Source of the DNA: Ophiocordyceps camponoti-saundersi (nom. inval.)
Lineage: Eukaryota > Ascomycota > Sordariomycetes > Hypocreales > Ophiocordycipitaceae
NCBI GenBank assembly: GCA_003339415.1
Contig: PDHQ01000061.1
Coordinates: 62,001 to 126,000 of the forward strand
DNA: 64,000 nucleotides
Reading direction: 5' to 3'
Below, in pieces: positions 38,451 through 50,300 of the stretch. The stretch's first letter is position 1; each line of letters starts with the position of its first letter. Below the pieces are notes generated by a model. It ran no database searches. It was not told the origin of the DNA and saw only the letters and a program-made list of their open reading frames with translations. A program made the position numbers and the translations under genes.

Positions 38451-39356
38451 ATGAAGCTCTCAGGGATCCCCGCCGATAACGCATCCTACCAGTTTGGTAT
38501 CCCTGTCTGTTGTCCCACGGCAGACAAATTCTGCGCCTCTCCCGTATCCATCTCGATCATTTCGTCTGTCGCGTCTTCCGCGTCGTCGTTGTCGTCATCG
38601 TCAGCCTCATCGCCTTCTCCGGCCGTCGAATTTCCGCGTGTCGTCTACGGGCCCGGTACCGTGGCGCGGCTCGCCCAGGAACTGGGTCGTCTACATCTCT
38701 CGTCGCCTTTAATCGTGTCAAGTCCGTCGCGCATTGGCCTCGCCCGCCGCATTCAGACGTTGATACCGAACCTCGATTCGCGCATTCTTGACTCGACAGT
38801 CGTCAGTGTACCGGCCGCCGACATCGACGACGCGCTCGACCGCATCACCGATCGTGATGCAGTTGTCAGCGTCGGCGGCGCTTCTGCCGTCGGTCTGGCC
38901 TCTGCCATTGGCCTCCGGAAGATTATCCCTCACATTTGCATCCCAACTACCTACAGTGGCTCCGAGATGATGCCCCAGCTTCTTGGCGCCAGTTCCGCAA
39001 GGCATGTGGATAGCAGCGGCAGCAGCGGCAACAGCAGCAGCGGAAACAGTCCATCCAGCGGCAGTATTTCCAGCAGCGTCCGCCGGCGTCATCGCCACCG
39101 CCACCGCCACCATCATCACCATCATCGATCCTCCCGGCTGACGCCAACCAGTCAACATCTCATGAGTGCTGTCCGCGACCCCCGGATACCTCCCGCTGTC
39201 GTTATCTATGATGAGGAGCTTACGGCTTGGTCGTCGAGAAGTTTCTCTGCCCCTTCGGCTACTACCGCTTTGGAACGCTCTGCGGAGAAACGGCCCTCTC
39301 CGTCTGCAAATCAAGATACAGCCCCCTGGAGCTTTCTTAACCTGCCTGGCCTGTAG
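38451..39356 (+). pseudogene. Maleylacetate reductase-like, C-terminally truncated
   Basis: Residues 61-180 match the N-terminal NAD-binding half of maleylacetate reductases / iron-type alcohol dehydrogenases. Visible markers are FPRVVYGPGT at the start of the domain, VGGASAVGLA (141-150) for dinucleotide binding and IPTTYSGSE (164-172). Where the family continues smoothly there is instead a Ser/Gly-rich segment and a run of Arg-His and His (residues about 183-230). DPRIPPAVVIYDEELT (243-258) then resumes the family pattern. After that the sequence is unrelated and stops at residue 301. The C-terminal helical domain that holds the metal ligands is missing in all frames, so activity is unlikely. 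It is either a pseudogene or a gene-model fragment. The family enzyme reduces maleylacetate in aromatic breakdown. A possible poly(A) signal (AATAAA) lies at 39,631-39,636. Confidence 0.7.
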
Positions 39357-39950
39357 GTGTCTCCTATCGGTGTGTGCCGAAATGTGCCTACGCATGGTGA
39401 AATGCACCACGCCGTTCATATGCACACTTGAACATCTCGAGACGCCATTTTCTCGCATCACCTCATTTCACCATCCGATACCAACACGTTTGTACCACCT
39501 GCCATTTCACGTCACGAGTGGCGGCAATGGGACACTGTTTCTGCATTTCTCAACAACTGCATTGATACCAATTTCTTCTCATGAACCTCATTCCTCACCT
39601 ACCAAAAGCTAGCAAATCAATTGTCAAGCCAATAAAAGTTTCAAAAATCTTGTCTTATCATACCACAACGCCATACCGGCCTGTCCTCAATTTCCGCGAC
39701 GCGACTTGTGCACCAAGGGAACACCGGGGGCATGACAATTCACACTACGCGCGCAACGAGGAAAATGACACCAAGTGTGTCGGAGTGCCGAAATTTATAT
39801 ACACTCTGTGTAATCTTCAAAGTAATTACTCGACACGAAGTAACGACGCCAACCTCGCACTCGGTGTTTCGCTGAGGCCGTTCCCGACGATGTGACGGTG
39901 ACGCTCGACTTTCGGGGTGAAGCAGTTGTGAAGCTGTGACCGTGGATCGT
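39357..39950. other. Intergenic region between convergent genes
   Basis: 594 bp between the reductase-like ORF (plus strand) and the stop of the jip5 gene (minus strand), so both 3' ends fall here. AATAAA occurs at 39,631. Small ORFs in this stretch show no domain. Confidence 0.5.
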
Positions 39951-41457
39951 CTATACGAGCCCATCGAACCCTAAGACGCCGTGGGCGCCCATGGGTCCCA
40001 GTCTGCTACCTCTCGACCCCTTTCGTCGCTTTGCTTGTCGCGGCATCTCAACTACGCCGTCGTTGCTCCCACTGTCGTCTTCGTCGACCTGGCCTTCGAC
40101 GACACGTTTCCTATCTTCGCGAGTACGGATGTCGGCTCCATCTTTGGCCTCGTCTTCGTCGTCGCTGTCATCGTCCTCATCATCGCTCTCGTCATTGCGC
40201 TGAAGATCTGACAGCTCCTCCCAGACCTTGACAATGCGGCCTCCGGCGCTGATGAGTCGGTTGTGCGGGTCGAAGTCAAGGGAAACGACGCCTTCGGCAT
40301 CATCATTGCGTAGGTTAGCCGACACGTCGACGTGACGGCGGGCGAGATCGACGATGCGCAGGTTGCCGTCTCCGTCACCGCAGACGAGCTTGTGAGCGCC
40401 GAGGCCCATTTCGGGAGGCACACGGACTAGGGCGTCGATGCTCTCCTCACGAGAACGGTCGATGATGATGCGCTCCTGCTGATCGTCCCAGGCGCCGCGA
40501 TCCCAGAGGGTGAGGACGCCTGTGGTCGAACCGACAGCAACGATGCCATTTGCGCGGTTATGCTTAGGGCCTAGACCGGGCACGAAGATGGCGCTCAGAA
40601 GCTCATCTTCCTGGTCCTCGCTGCGGATGAGGACGCCGCGACGGAGATCGGTTACGGCGAGTGTGGTGCCGCCGGTGCTGATCCACTGCTTGGGGACACC
40701 GCTCGTGCTTTCGTCTGAAGGAGGTAGCGGAGCGATGGATGAGACGTAGTCAGCGTGGGGGAAGTGCGTTTGCGCAGGGCGTGAGCCGGGTTTCGAGTCG
40801 CGGAGGTCGAGCGTGTGAAGTGCGCCTGAGTCGGTCGCGAGGAGAAGGCTTTGCGGGCTAAGGGCGTGGAGGAGGCATGGAGCGTCGGGGGCAGAAGATG
40901 CACTGGGAATTATGGCCTTTGATATCACTTGGCCGGTTGACGGGTCGAAGTGCTTGATGAGAGAGTCGGTTCCGGCTGAGTAGATGGCTGTAGAGCGTGG
41001 TAGTGGAGATATGAGGAGGGCGAGTCAGCCGCGAAAAGGGGAGGCTTTGAATGACGGCATGATTGATAGGCACCAATGTGCCTACCTACCTAGGCATGAA
41101 CACCTAGGTAGGTAGTGAGGCAGTTATACATGTGTGTATAATACATATATATCCTAGATGCAGATGCTTTCGGAGTGAATGGAGAACAGGGAGTGGAAAT
41201 GCGGAAGAAGACGGAAGCGCCGAACCTTTGCCATCGTAGGAATACGCCAGACAGCGACAGCTTCCCTTGTGCCGCTTAGTGCTCCAAATGGATTCTATCG
41301 TGTTATCGCGCGGACTCGTCGAGCTTCCGGCGGCAGGCAGGCGGAAAGTCTCGACATGGCCACTGGCGAGGCCTACCGTCAGGAGGGGCTCTTCGGGGTG
41401 GATGGCGGTTGCGAAGACGTCGGCGGGCAGAGGGAGCGTGCAGAGGTTTTCGAACAT
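39951..41457 (-). CDS. jip5: WD-repeat protein Jip5 (WDR55 family)
   Basis: A 422-residue beta-propeller protein of the Jip5/WDR55 family, which acts in the nucleolus in ribosome biogenesis (family knowledge). Exon 1 is 41,226-41,457 and exon 2 is 39,951-40,987 (minus strand). The intron (40,988-41,225, 238 bp) starts GTTCGG and ends CTACAG, and the codon split across it restores Ala. Visible features are the family N-terminus ([20 protein letters not shown]), WD-type blades such as [18 protein letters not shown] and [18 protein letters not shown], an Asp/Glu-rich stretch and a basic [11 protein letters not shown] near the end that could be a nuclear signal. The intron is unusually long for this window and contains a CCTACCTACCTAGG hairpin (41,082-41,115). 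Confidence 0.9.
41082..41115. repeat. Hairpin of CCTA/TAGG tetranucleotides in the jip5 intron
   Basis: CTACCTACCTAGG is followed, after a loop of about 8 bases (CATGAACA-like), by CCTAGGTAGGTAG, a near-perfect inverted repeat. Similar palindromes recur in other intergenic regions of the window. Confidence 0.8.
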
Positions 41458-41907
41458 TTGAAAGGGGGGCAGGAGTTGTGGAGGTCGAAACTGTCGATGA
41501 CAGATGATTTTATATATCCGAGTACGGTCTTGTAGTGAAGAGCCTGCTGCGCGTCTGTCCTATGGCCTATTGGCATTACTTCCTTTTCGTCGAAGGAGGT
41601 GATGGAAGGTGAAGCTCGGATTTTCTGTGATGATTTTTCTTTTTTCGTAGATAAGATAAGGTATCAGCATGCCACCTGGAGAGCTATTCGCACAACTTGG
41701 ATATCAACTTCGAAACTGAAAGCACATGCGGATGAAGCTGCCGTCTTTAAGAATCTTTGCTTCTTCGGTTATCTCTTCCTTTTTCTCCATTGATCGAGCT
41801 CGTCTTTGATGAAGGCACGATAGAGACACTTCGATTTCTTCTCACGAAAGACACATACACGCACACACACATTTACACACACACATACACGCTCCTAACT
41901 CCAAGCC
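41458..41907 (+). promoter_or_regulatory. Divergent region between jip5 and the chitinase gene
   Basis: 450 bp shared by the 5' ends of jip5 (minus) and the chitinase gene (plus). An (AC)n microsatellite with AT interruptions (about 41,847-41,893) lies directly upstream of the chitinase ATG, probably in its 5' UTR. No other element is recognised. Confidence 0.55.
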
Positions 41908-43259
41908 ATGGCTACGTCTCAGGCTCGAGCCTGGTCTGGCCAACTCTGGTTTCTGTTTCTGTTGCTGCTTCTCTTCTCTTCGACGTCATCCGTGGCTTCT
42001 CCTTCGCCTTCGGACTTACGATGCATCATGTATCTTACCGGGTTAGTAAAGCACCTTCATATACACTGATGAGTAGGTATAATACACTTCGAGGCCCATA
42101 CTAAACTCCTCTGCAGCCAGCACAACGTCGTGCCCTCTGATGCTGGCCTCTTAACCGGCATAACGCACGTAGTTCTCGCTTTCATGCCGTCTACAGTCTT
42201 CAATATTGACGAAACTCCTGCCGCGTTCCCTCTATTTACCTCGGTTGAAGAGGCACGTCGCCAGTTCCGGCCTGGAACCAAGCTCATGGTAGGCATCGGC
42301 GGATGGGGAGACTCGGAGGGATTCGAAATCGCCGCTCAGTCCGCGAATTCCAGACGGCGGTGGGCTCAACAGGTTTGCGCCATGCTCAATCGTACCGGCG
42401 CTGATGGCGTCGACGTTGACTGGGAGTATCCTGGGTGAGTGCCAGATCCATGGCTCGTACAAACCGCTCGTCGATGAGCTAATTGTTCCTGCTGTCCAGG
42501 GGAAATCGTGACGACTATAAAATCGTACCCAACCGCCGCAGAGAGTGGGAGGTCGAGGCCTTTGTGCTCCTACTCCAAGAGCTGCGCGCCGCCATTGGTC
42601 CTGTCAAGACGCTTTCTATCGCCGTCCCGGGTATGGAGCGCGACCTCATGGCCTTTACTGCCTCTACGATCCCAAGAATCGTCCAGCTAGTCGATTTTGT
42701 GAACGTCATGACTTACGACTTGATGAACAGGAGAGACGATGCCGTCGCCCATCACAGCGGCGTGGTTGACTCCCGAGACGCTCTTAAACGCTACCTTCAA
42801 CGGGGCGCCCCTGCGAGTAAACTGAATCTAGGGCTGGGCTACTACATCAAGTGGTTCAACACCCAACCCTGCGACCCGCAGCGGCCCCTCGGCTGTGCGA
42901 CGCAGCTTCTCGAGGACCCCGTAACGGGCGCCGACATGGGTAATACGGGTGCTTTTAGCTGGCACGACAAGACGCCTCCGGAGCTTGCGTCGTCTTTCGC
43001 GCGCTCCCAATCTTATGGACGCTATTTTGAAGACGGAAGCTACGGTTACTGGGACGCTGAGGAGCAGCGATGGTGGTCATTTGACACTCCAAGCGTCATC
43101 GCTCACAAGCTATCCGGTATTGTGTCTCCTCTCGGCATCGGCGGCGTCTTCGCCTGGGGTCTAGGTGAGGATGCGCCTGAATTTGCCCACTTGGCGGCCA
43201 CGATTGAGGGCGTGAGAGCGATAAGGCGGGACGAGACGCACCATAAAGATGAATTGTGA
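41908..43259 (+). CDS. Secretory-pathway GH18 chitinase ending in KDEL
   Basis: A glycoside hydrolase family 18 enzyme that should cleave chitin or related N-acetylglucosamine polymers. Exons 41,908-42,041, 42,117-42,434 and 42,500-43,259 give 403 residues; both introns (75 and 65 bp) have GT...CAG ends and restore the frame. The N-terminus has a hydrophobic signal peptide (residues about 13-30, LWFLFLLLLLF). The barrel strands are marked by RCIMYLTGQHNVV, KLMVGIGGWGDS and the catalytic DGVDVDWEYPG with Glu148 as the proton donor; VNVMTYDLMN and GVFAWGLGED follow. The protein ends HHKDEL. C-terminal KDEL is an ER-retrieval signal, unusual for a chitinase, which is normally exported. It could instead act on ER glycans or be retained for another reason. 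Confidence 0.9.
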
Positions 43260-43782
43260 CGAGATGGACTTGCATTTTGACGTTTGACCCGAAACGGCCG
43301 ACACAGTCCGTTGCTAGTCTCGCCGATTAGTGCCGAGTCTGAAAGATTAAAAAGGTTCGCTATAAGCCAGTCCAGTCCCCCCTTCACCGTTTGTGTGTCT
43401 TTGATAACGTCGTAGCTCGTAACGGTCGTTACATTCGGGTTCTTTCTTTTCTCCCTGACAGCGTCGTATGCCAGCTACGGAGGCAACAAAAGCCACGCCG
43501 ACGAGACGAGTGAAATAAGCCGCAGCTTTTGACGACGAGGGGAAGCTGTGCCGCGTTCCTGCACGGACAACAGACGCGTGATGGGGCCGAGGTGGTCCGG
43601 GAGGGGAAGGGGTGGGAATGTCAGAGCTCATTTCTTCTAATGGCTGGCCAGGTACCTATATAGTTGGCCTTCCGGCCGGAAACGGCATCGCGATCGTCGT
43701 CGAGATTGATAAAGAGAGTCAGGGTTTCCGATGCTCGGCCTCGACGGAATCGACTACTTTTCACCTCCTCTATTGAACCGAG
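43260..43782. other. Intergenic region
   Basis: 523 bp between the chitinase stop and the GDPD start. It holds the 3' UTR of the first and the promoter of the second. A minus-strand ORF (43,347-43,631) has no recognisable domain. Confidence 0.5.
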
Positions 43783-45000
43783 ATGAGGTTCTCAGCGGCG
43801 CTGGTAACAACTGCTGGCCTAGTGTGGGCCCGACCTTTCAGTACTCTTCCTCTTCCATTTGAGCGAATCGAGCTCGGTCCAAGGCCGTATTATCTGGTGG
43901 ACACGATGAGCGAGGGCCCGCTCAAGTCGCGGCTCGCGGCTTGCGAGGAGATGGAGATGAGGCCGTCAAAATGGTCCATTGGCCATCGAGGAGGCGCCGC
44001 GCTACAATTCCCAGAGCATTCGCGCGAGGCCAACCTGGCCGGAGCACGGATGGGCGCGGGCGTGCTTGAATGCGACGTGAGCTTCACGAAGGACCGACAG
44101 TTAGTCTGTCGGCACAGCCAGTGCGACCTCCACACGACAACCAACATCGTGATGATACCGGAGCTCAATGCAAAATGTCGGCAGCCGTTTCGGCCGGCGG
44201 GCGAGGGTGAAGCGGCATCGGCGCAGTGCTGTACCAGCGACATCACGCTGACCGAGTTCAAGAGGCTGTGCGCCAAGATGGATGGCTTCAACGCAAGCGC
44301 GACCAGCGCCAAGGATTATATGGCCGGCACGATGAGCTGGCGCACCGACCTGTACGCCACGTGCGGCACCGTCATGGAGCACACGGAGCACATTGCGCTG
44401 GTAGAGGCTCTGGGCCTGCGGCACACACCCGAGCTTAAGGCGCCCATGGTGGACATGCCGTTCGAAGGCGACTACACGCAGCAACAATACGCGCAGCAGA
44501 TGGTGGACAACTACAAGCGGGCGGGAGTTCCGGCATCGCGGGTACTGGCGCAGAGCTTTCAGCTGGAAGACGTGATGTACTGGCTGGAGGCAGAGCCCGA
44601 GTTTGGGCGCAACGCAATGTTGCTGGACGAGACGGACGACGCGGACGATTCGGTGGGAAAGCTGAGCCGGCTGGCTCAGGCCGGGGTGCGGACGGTGGCG
44701 CCTCCGCTACCCTACCTGTTACGGGTCGCCGACGACGGCCAGCTCGTGGCTAGCGAGTACGCGACGCGGGCCAGGGAGCTGGGGCTGGGCATCATCACCT
44801 GGAGCTTGGAGCGGTCCGGGCCGTTGGGGGAAGGCAAGGCCGTGGGCGACTTTTACTACGGGCCGCTGGCGGAGGCGATCAAGGGTGACGGCGATGTCTA
44901 CCGGCTGGTGGACGCGCTGCACGAGGAGGTCGGGGTAGAAGGGGTGTTCTCAGACTGGGCGGCGACGAGCACGTATTATGCCAACTGCATGGGGGTGTAG
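43783..45000 (+). CDS. Secreted glycerophosphodiester phosphodiesterase
   Basis: Single exon, 405 residues. The product should hydrolyse glycerophosphodiesters to an alcohol and glycerol-3-phosphate. The GDPD barrel begins at SIGHRGG (catalytic His68-Arg69), continues with FPEHS (76-80), [10 protein letters not shown] (95-104, metal-binding Glu96 and Asp98) and [12 protein letters not shown], with the second catalytic His at 111. Near the C-terminus come [15 protein letters not shown] segments. A short hydrophobic N-terminus ([14 protein letters not shown]) fits a signal peptide, and several Cys suggest disulfides. The length suits fungal extracellular GDPDs. The start is the first ATG after an in-frame stop context (CCGAGATG). 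Confidence 0.9.
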   Translation: MRFSAALVTTAGLVWARPFSTLPLPFERIELGPRPYYLVDTMSEGPLKSRLAACEEMEMRPSKWSIGHRGGAALQFPEHSREANLAGARMGAGVLECDVSFTKDRQLVCRHSQCDLHTTTNIVMIPELNAKCRQPFRPAGEGEAASAQCCTSDITLTEFKRLCAKMDGFNASATSAKDYMAGTMSWRTDLYATCGTVMEHTEHIALVEALGLRHTPELKAPMVDMPFEGDYTQQQYAQQMVDNYKRAGVPASRVLAQSFQLEDVMYWLEAEPEFGRNAMLLDETDDADDSVGKLSRLAQAGVRTVAPPLPYLLRVADDGQLVASEYATRARELGLGIITWSLERSGPLGEGKAVGDFYYGPLAEAIKGDGDVYRLVDALHEEVGVEGVFSDWAATSTYYANCMGV

Positions 45001-45670
45001 GTAAGTACCAAGGTAGATGGAGGTAGGCAGGCAGGTGTCGTGTAGAGCAGTATCCGTATGTACCTAGTAGTGTGTGATGTGACGTGATTTGATGATGCTC
45101 AGATAAGGTGGGTAGTAGGTATGTTGGTAGGTAGGTAGGTAGGCAGTGACTATAAGTCTATAACGAAGCAGCCATGATATAACGTGCATCTCAGATACCA
45201 TGACATCTGTACGGATATCCGTACCTACATGGGGAGTATATTCAAGGTTGTACGCGAAGCCAGGCATTTGTTCGGACAAGAATCTGTGCATAATTTGAGG
45301 ATATGTAGGATGGCGGCCCAACGAGGTCGTTGCTTTTTCCTTCGCCCTGCATGTTCTCAGTTAGACAGTACATGTAAGATATAGCTGTAGCTGCAGCTCG
45401 CAGGCATAGAGGTAGTTTAAGAGGTAGGTATCCGGAGGATAGAGTAGGTAGCTGGAAGGTGAGAATTTCCGAGGGGTCCGATTTGCTTGTACAAACGTTG
45501 GGAGTACGGATCATTATAACCCCTCTCCTCCCGCTTACCCCTCCCCTCCCTCCTCCTCCAGCACCTGAATCCCTTACCTTTTGCCAATCTTCATTCACGC
45601 CATCGATTCGAAAGAAAGGAGAGAGAGACAGTGAGAAAGACAGAGAGAATACTCTGTTCACAAGATCATC
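45001..45670. other. Intergenic region with GGTA repeats
   Basis: 670 bp. It contains GTAG/GGTA-type repeats (about 45,000-45,035 and 45,112-45,146, with four consecutive GTAG units) and AGAGAGAC purine stretches near 45,615-45,650 just before the next gene. A minus-strand ORF at 45,242-45,757 is not supported by any domain. Confidence 0.5.
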
Positions 45671-46350
45671 ATGGCGCCCAAGATTGCCATTATCTACGTA
45701 CGATGAATCAAACTCTTTTCCTTTCTCATTAATACGGGATGCCTCATCGCTGACCATCTTGTCAGTATTCCATGTACGGCCACGTACGCAAGCTTGCCGA
45801 GGCAGAAAAGGCGGGCATCGAAAAGGCAGGCGGCAGCGTGGACATCTATCAGGTCCCCGAGACTCTCGGCGACGAGGTCCTCACCAAGATGCACGCGCCG
45901 GCCAAACCGACGGACGTGCCCGTTATAGATGATCCATCGGTACTGACCAAGTATGATGGCTTCCTGTTCGGCATCCCGACTCGATACGGAAACTTCCCGG
46001 CGCAGTGGAAGACGTTCTGGGACAAGACGGGCGGGCTATGGGCCTCGGGCGGACTGCACGGCAAATTCGCCGGACTTTTCGTCTCGACTGGCGGGCAGGG
46101 CGGAGGGCAGGAGTCGACGTGCCTGGCGGCCATGTCGACGCTGGCCCATCACGGCATCGTGTACGTGCCTCTCGGGTATGCCAAGACGTTTGCGCAGCTT
46201 ACGAACTTGGATGAGGTTCACGGCGGGAGTGCGTGGGGGGCGGGGACATTTGCGGGGGGGGATGGATCGAGGCAGCCTAGCAAGCTGGAGCTGGACGTGG
46301 CGACGACGCAGGGTGAAGTGTTTTATCAGACAATTGCGAAGCTCAAGTAG
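45671..46350 (+). CDS. WrbA-type NAD(P)H:quinone oxidoreductase
   Basis: A flavodoxin-fold FMN enzyme that reduces quinones by two electrons, limiting redox cycling (WrbA/Pst2 family). Exon 1 (45,671-45,697) encodes only nine residues, MAPKIAIIY. After a 68-bp intron (GTACGA...GTCAG) exon 2 (45,766-46,350) continues [11 protein letters not shown], which completes the FMN-phosphate loop. The total is 203 residues, the usual size. Other family marks are [16 protein letters not shown] and [12 protein letters not shown] in the middle and the family pattern [15 protein letters not shown]. The internal ATG at 45,772 would lose the first beta strand, so the spliced start is preferred. Confidence 0.92.
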
Positions 46351-47233
46351 GGGGATGTTAGGTCATGATGAAGAAACAATGAGGAACATGGTATAAATTT
46401 ACACAGACAATACAATGAAGAAGAGTCTCGATCTAGATCAGTCAATCTGCCGACGTACCTACCTACCTAGGTAGGTGCACTGTGATGTGATGATGAACGA
46501 TTTCTGGCGGGTCGAGATATCGGCCGAGTCGGGCCGAGGCCGGAGAGGGCGCGGAGCAGAGCAAGAGCGGGGTCGCGGCGGGGAAGGGTGGGGTCAGAAT
46601 GGAGAAAGCGGATAAGGGACTGCTACTAACAAGTGGAGCAGCCGCGTCATATCATTAATATCGCATTGTTATCACGTGGGGAGGTTGGCCCTTCGAGAAA
46701 AGGATTAAACATGTACTCCGTACAGGATACGGGTACAGTCATAGATCCATAGATTCATTTTATCTTATTTTATCTTTTCAATTTTCTTTCGAAACCGTTT
46801 CTTAATTCCCGCATAACGCGTCACAGTTTGAGAGGGTGTGAGTGGAAGGAAGGGGATAAGGAGAGGTTTATGCTATGCTGGGCTGTCATTAGAGTGATGG
46901 ATGGGCGGTCGGACGGGGCGTTGCATAATCTAGTAGGTATGTACCTACATATGTATGTCAGTCACTGGCGACTTGTACCCAAGCTGTAGATAGTACCCAC
47001 CCACGATCTAGGAAGCGTCGTGGAGGAGCAAGACGCTCTCTTTCTCTCTCTAGAGAGAGAATATGTGCAAAAGGGAAGAAGAAAAGACAAGAAAAAAAAG
47101 GAATTATATGCTACAAGGAAGGATGCAGAGCTAAAAGAACCTCCGCGAAAAGTCTTTTTTTAGAAATAGCAGGCCGCATTGTTCGCACCTAGTATATATA
47201 TACGTCTAGAGAGGTATCTGCTACCTACAGAAG
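46351..47233. other. Intergenic region before Copia element 3
   Basis: 883 bp without a credible gene. It holds the palindrome ACCTACCTAGGTAGGT (46,461-46,476), a G-rich stretch (46,505-46,590), GTACATAC-type repeats near 46,935-46,960 and the perfect palindrome TTCTCTCTCTAGAGAGAGAA (47,042-47,061). Nothing else is recognised. Confidence 0.5.
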
Positions 47234-47397
47234 TGTTGTGTGACACACCCTGTGGTCTAGGCTATGCCCCACTCAGGGCTTAAGCCCGGTCAGGTCAGTA
47301 TATTAGACATACCAAATTAGTATAGAGGGGCCACTAGAGTTAGACTTAGTATTAGCAATATCACTGCCCGATCCGTGATAGCGTGCGTGCCTTAATA
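47234..47397 (+). repeat. 5' LTR of Copia element 3
   Basis: 164 bp, starts TGTTGTGTGACACACC. The outer third is unmutated; RIP changes appear toward the inner end. Matches 52,379-52,542. Confidence 0.95.
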
Positions 47398-50300
47398 GGT
47401 TATACGCCCGTCGCGCTAAATTACGCGTTTTTTATAATAATAATCGATATTCCTTATAAGAGATCCTATTTAGGATCCGCTTAGCTATAGCAAACGCTAC
47501 TATATTATTAACGCTATTATTTTAGGTAGGTAATATACCTAACCCGGTCTATAGAAGACTATTTTAGCTAAGAAAAGCTAAGATAAGCCTCGCTAAGGAA
47601 AATACTACTTATTTAAGTAATAAGGAGCTTATTTAAGCTATAAAAGAAAGTTACGATAACCTTATTAAAAAATATAAAGATAGGAGTAATCCTAATAAAT
47701 ATAGAGAAGCTAAAAGGCTAAGAGAATTAGTAATATTAGGAGATATTAATTAGAATAGTAATTAAGTAATTTTAACTACTTCGGCATATTAATAAGCCTA
47801 ATAGCGGCAAACTTATAAATACGAATATCGAGGCTATAGAGAAATAGCAGGATAAGGAAGTCTATTACTATTATCTTATTATATACTATTATAAGCTTAC
47901 GATAATCCTCGGAATTCGCGATAGCGGCTAGAATTCGAATTAATTAGTATATTAGACTTTTATAGCTATTAAGAAAAAGTATAATATAGCTCCGAGAGTT
48001 ACTTTCTCGTTAATTATAAAGGAAATATATATTATAAAGGCGGAGAACTTTACGATATTCGGTACTTTCGTAAAACGCCTTAATCTCTTATAAAGTTAAC
48101 TCTACGTTATAATAAAGGAACCTTATAAGGAATAGTTTATCGGCGCTATGATTAACGCTATTAAAACTATTATACCTTCCCGATACGAAGATTAGATATA
48201 TAAGCTAGCTAAATAGAAGCCCCTAATAAAGGATAAGGTCCTAAGTTTCTTCTAGAATTACGCTAAGCTTATCGATAATAAGAAAAAAGATACCTTTTCC
48301 GTAAATTAGAATACGAAAAAGTAAGACGAAAAGCGAGATAACGCCTAAGGAAGAGGTTAAGGCCGCGGTAAAGGCCGTAGCCGCGGAAATTATAATAGTA
48401 AAGCCTCTTCTCCCGCTTAAGAAGGCTAGAAAAGACGATATTTTAATTATAGATACTTTATTCCTAAGGGTAGTAAGCCTTATAAGGAAGAAAATTACTA
48501 AAGGTTATATCTAAAGCTACGCTTACCCTTAAGAGATTAGTATTAATAAAAGTAAATCGCGGTATTAGAAGCTATTACGAAGGCTAGATAAACGTACGAA
48601 CTTATAGCTACTAGCCTTAGCGTTACTTAAGATAATATTATATACGACTCTAAAGCTAGAAGCTATATATTTAACGACTTAAAATAGTTTATCGAGATCT
48701 ATAAGAATACCGTAATTAACCTTTTCCGCGCCGCTAATAGCGGAGATTTATAGCCTTAGGGAGAGGGCAGGGTTAAGATAAACCTACCTAACGGTAATTC
48801 GATAATTCTATCGCAGGCCTTTTATTACCCTAATATTTAAGCGAATTTAATAAGTATAAGCGTTTTAAAGGAAAAGGGCGTTATCGCCGACCTTAAAACG
48901 AATTTCCTTATTAAAAGAGGCACTAAAGAGCGTATTTACCGTCTTAACGATCGACTTCGAGTTATTTATACTACCGCTACGGGCGGCGATTAAACCGTAA
49001 TCGAGGTATTCGCTACTTTACCGTATAAATCGCTAAGGAAGGGCTTAAAAGCTAATTTTACTATTATATACGAGCGCCTTATATACGCTAGCAAAGAGAA
49101 GGTAACCCTAGCTTATTAGAAGGTAGGGATTCTAATCGATAAAAATACTATTAAAAGCTTCTTATACGAGGCTTATTAATTTACTAAAGCTAATACTATA
49201 ATTAGTAGGGATTTGCTAGTAAGGCCTACGAGGTTCCTCGATATTATTTTTTAGGATATTATCGAATATAACTTATTAGGAATAGGCGGCGCCCGCTATT
49301 CTCTGCACGGAATCGACGCCTTTACGAGATTCTACTAGACGATAGCTACTAACTTAAAAGGTTAGGCTTTTAAGCTTCTTCGTAGATAGAAAAGATAGGT
49401 TAATACCTCTTCTAGAGGAATTCCTATAGCTATAATAGCTTTCGATAACGTATAGGAGTTTAAGAGCGAGGTAATTAAGGCCTAGGCTCTTTAAGATAGA
49501 TTCGTTCTATATTATTCGACCCTATATAACCCTTAATAAAATAGTCTTATAGAGAGAGCCGGCAGAACGCTTTTAACGATAGTAAGAGCTATTTATCTAT
49601 ATATATAGCTTCCCGTAACCCTCTAGCCGTATTATATATCGATAGTAGCGTATATTGCGAATTTACTGCCTACGAAAGGCAAAGATAGCCCTCTCGAGAG
49701 GGTTATAAAGACGCTTAATTTGCCCTATAAATATAATATTAGCTACCTTCACGCCTAGGGTTATACTATATATATAACGAAGCTAAAAGAGAAGATCGTA
49801 AGATCTGAAAAAATAGCTCCTTAAGCTTAGAAGGGTTATCTCGTCGGTATTAAGGGCCTATATAGCTATATCTTTAAGATTTAGCTTCCTAATTAAGAAA
49901 TCGTTATTCGAGTACGAGATATACGCTTTATTAATCGTGCCGGTGCCCCTACCGTTAAAAAGGACCTATTAGTCGAATTTAAGGCTCGTTTAGAAGAAAA
50001 AGGTAAAATTATCGAATTTAAACCTATTACTCTTCCTTATAAGGAGAAAGAGAAAACTTCCTATAGCTAAACTAGCAGTATTAACGTTTTATAGTCCTCT
50101 AATATATTAAGTATTAAATAATCGAGGAAATATTTAATTACTATAGCCGGATTATTAGATACGTCGAATTCGAACGTTTAAGAGGAATTTATAAGGCTAT
50201 TAAAAAAGCGTTTTAAAACGCCCGAAGGAAACTCTTCGCACCTTCTCTTACCGAATCCTACGCCTTATCGAGGTAAAGAGGCACCGCGCCCGTTTTTCGA

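Noticed and set aside
39581..39895. ORF in the convergent intergenic region
   Set aside because: No domain, poor composition, overlaps the likely 3' UTRs.
45242..45757. 171-residue minus-strand ORF
   Set aside because: Overlaps the first exon and intron of the quinone reductase gene and has no domain; it contains Ser/Leu and Gly runs from simple repeats.
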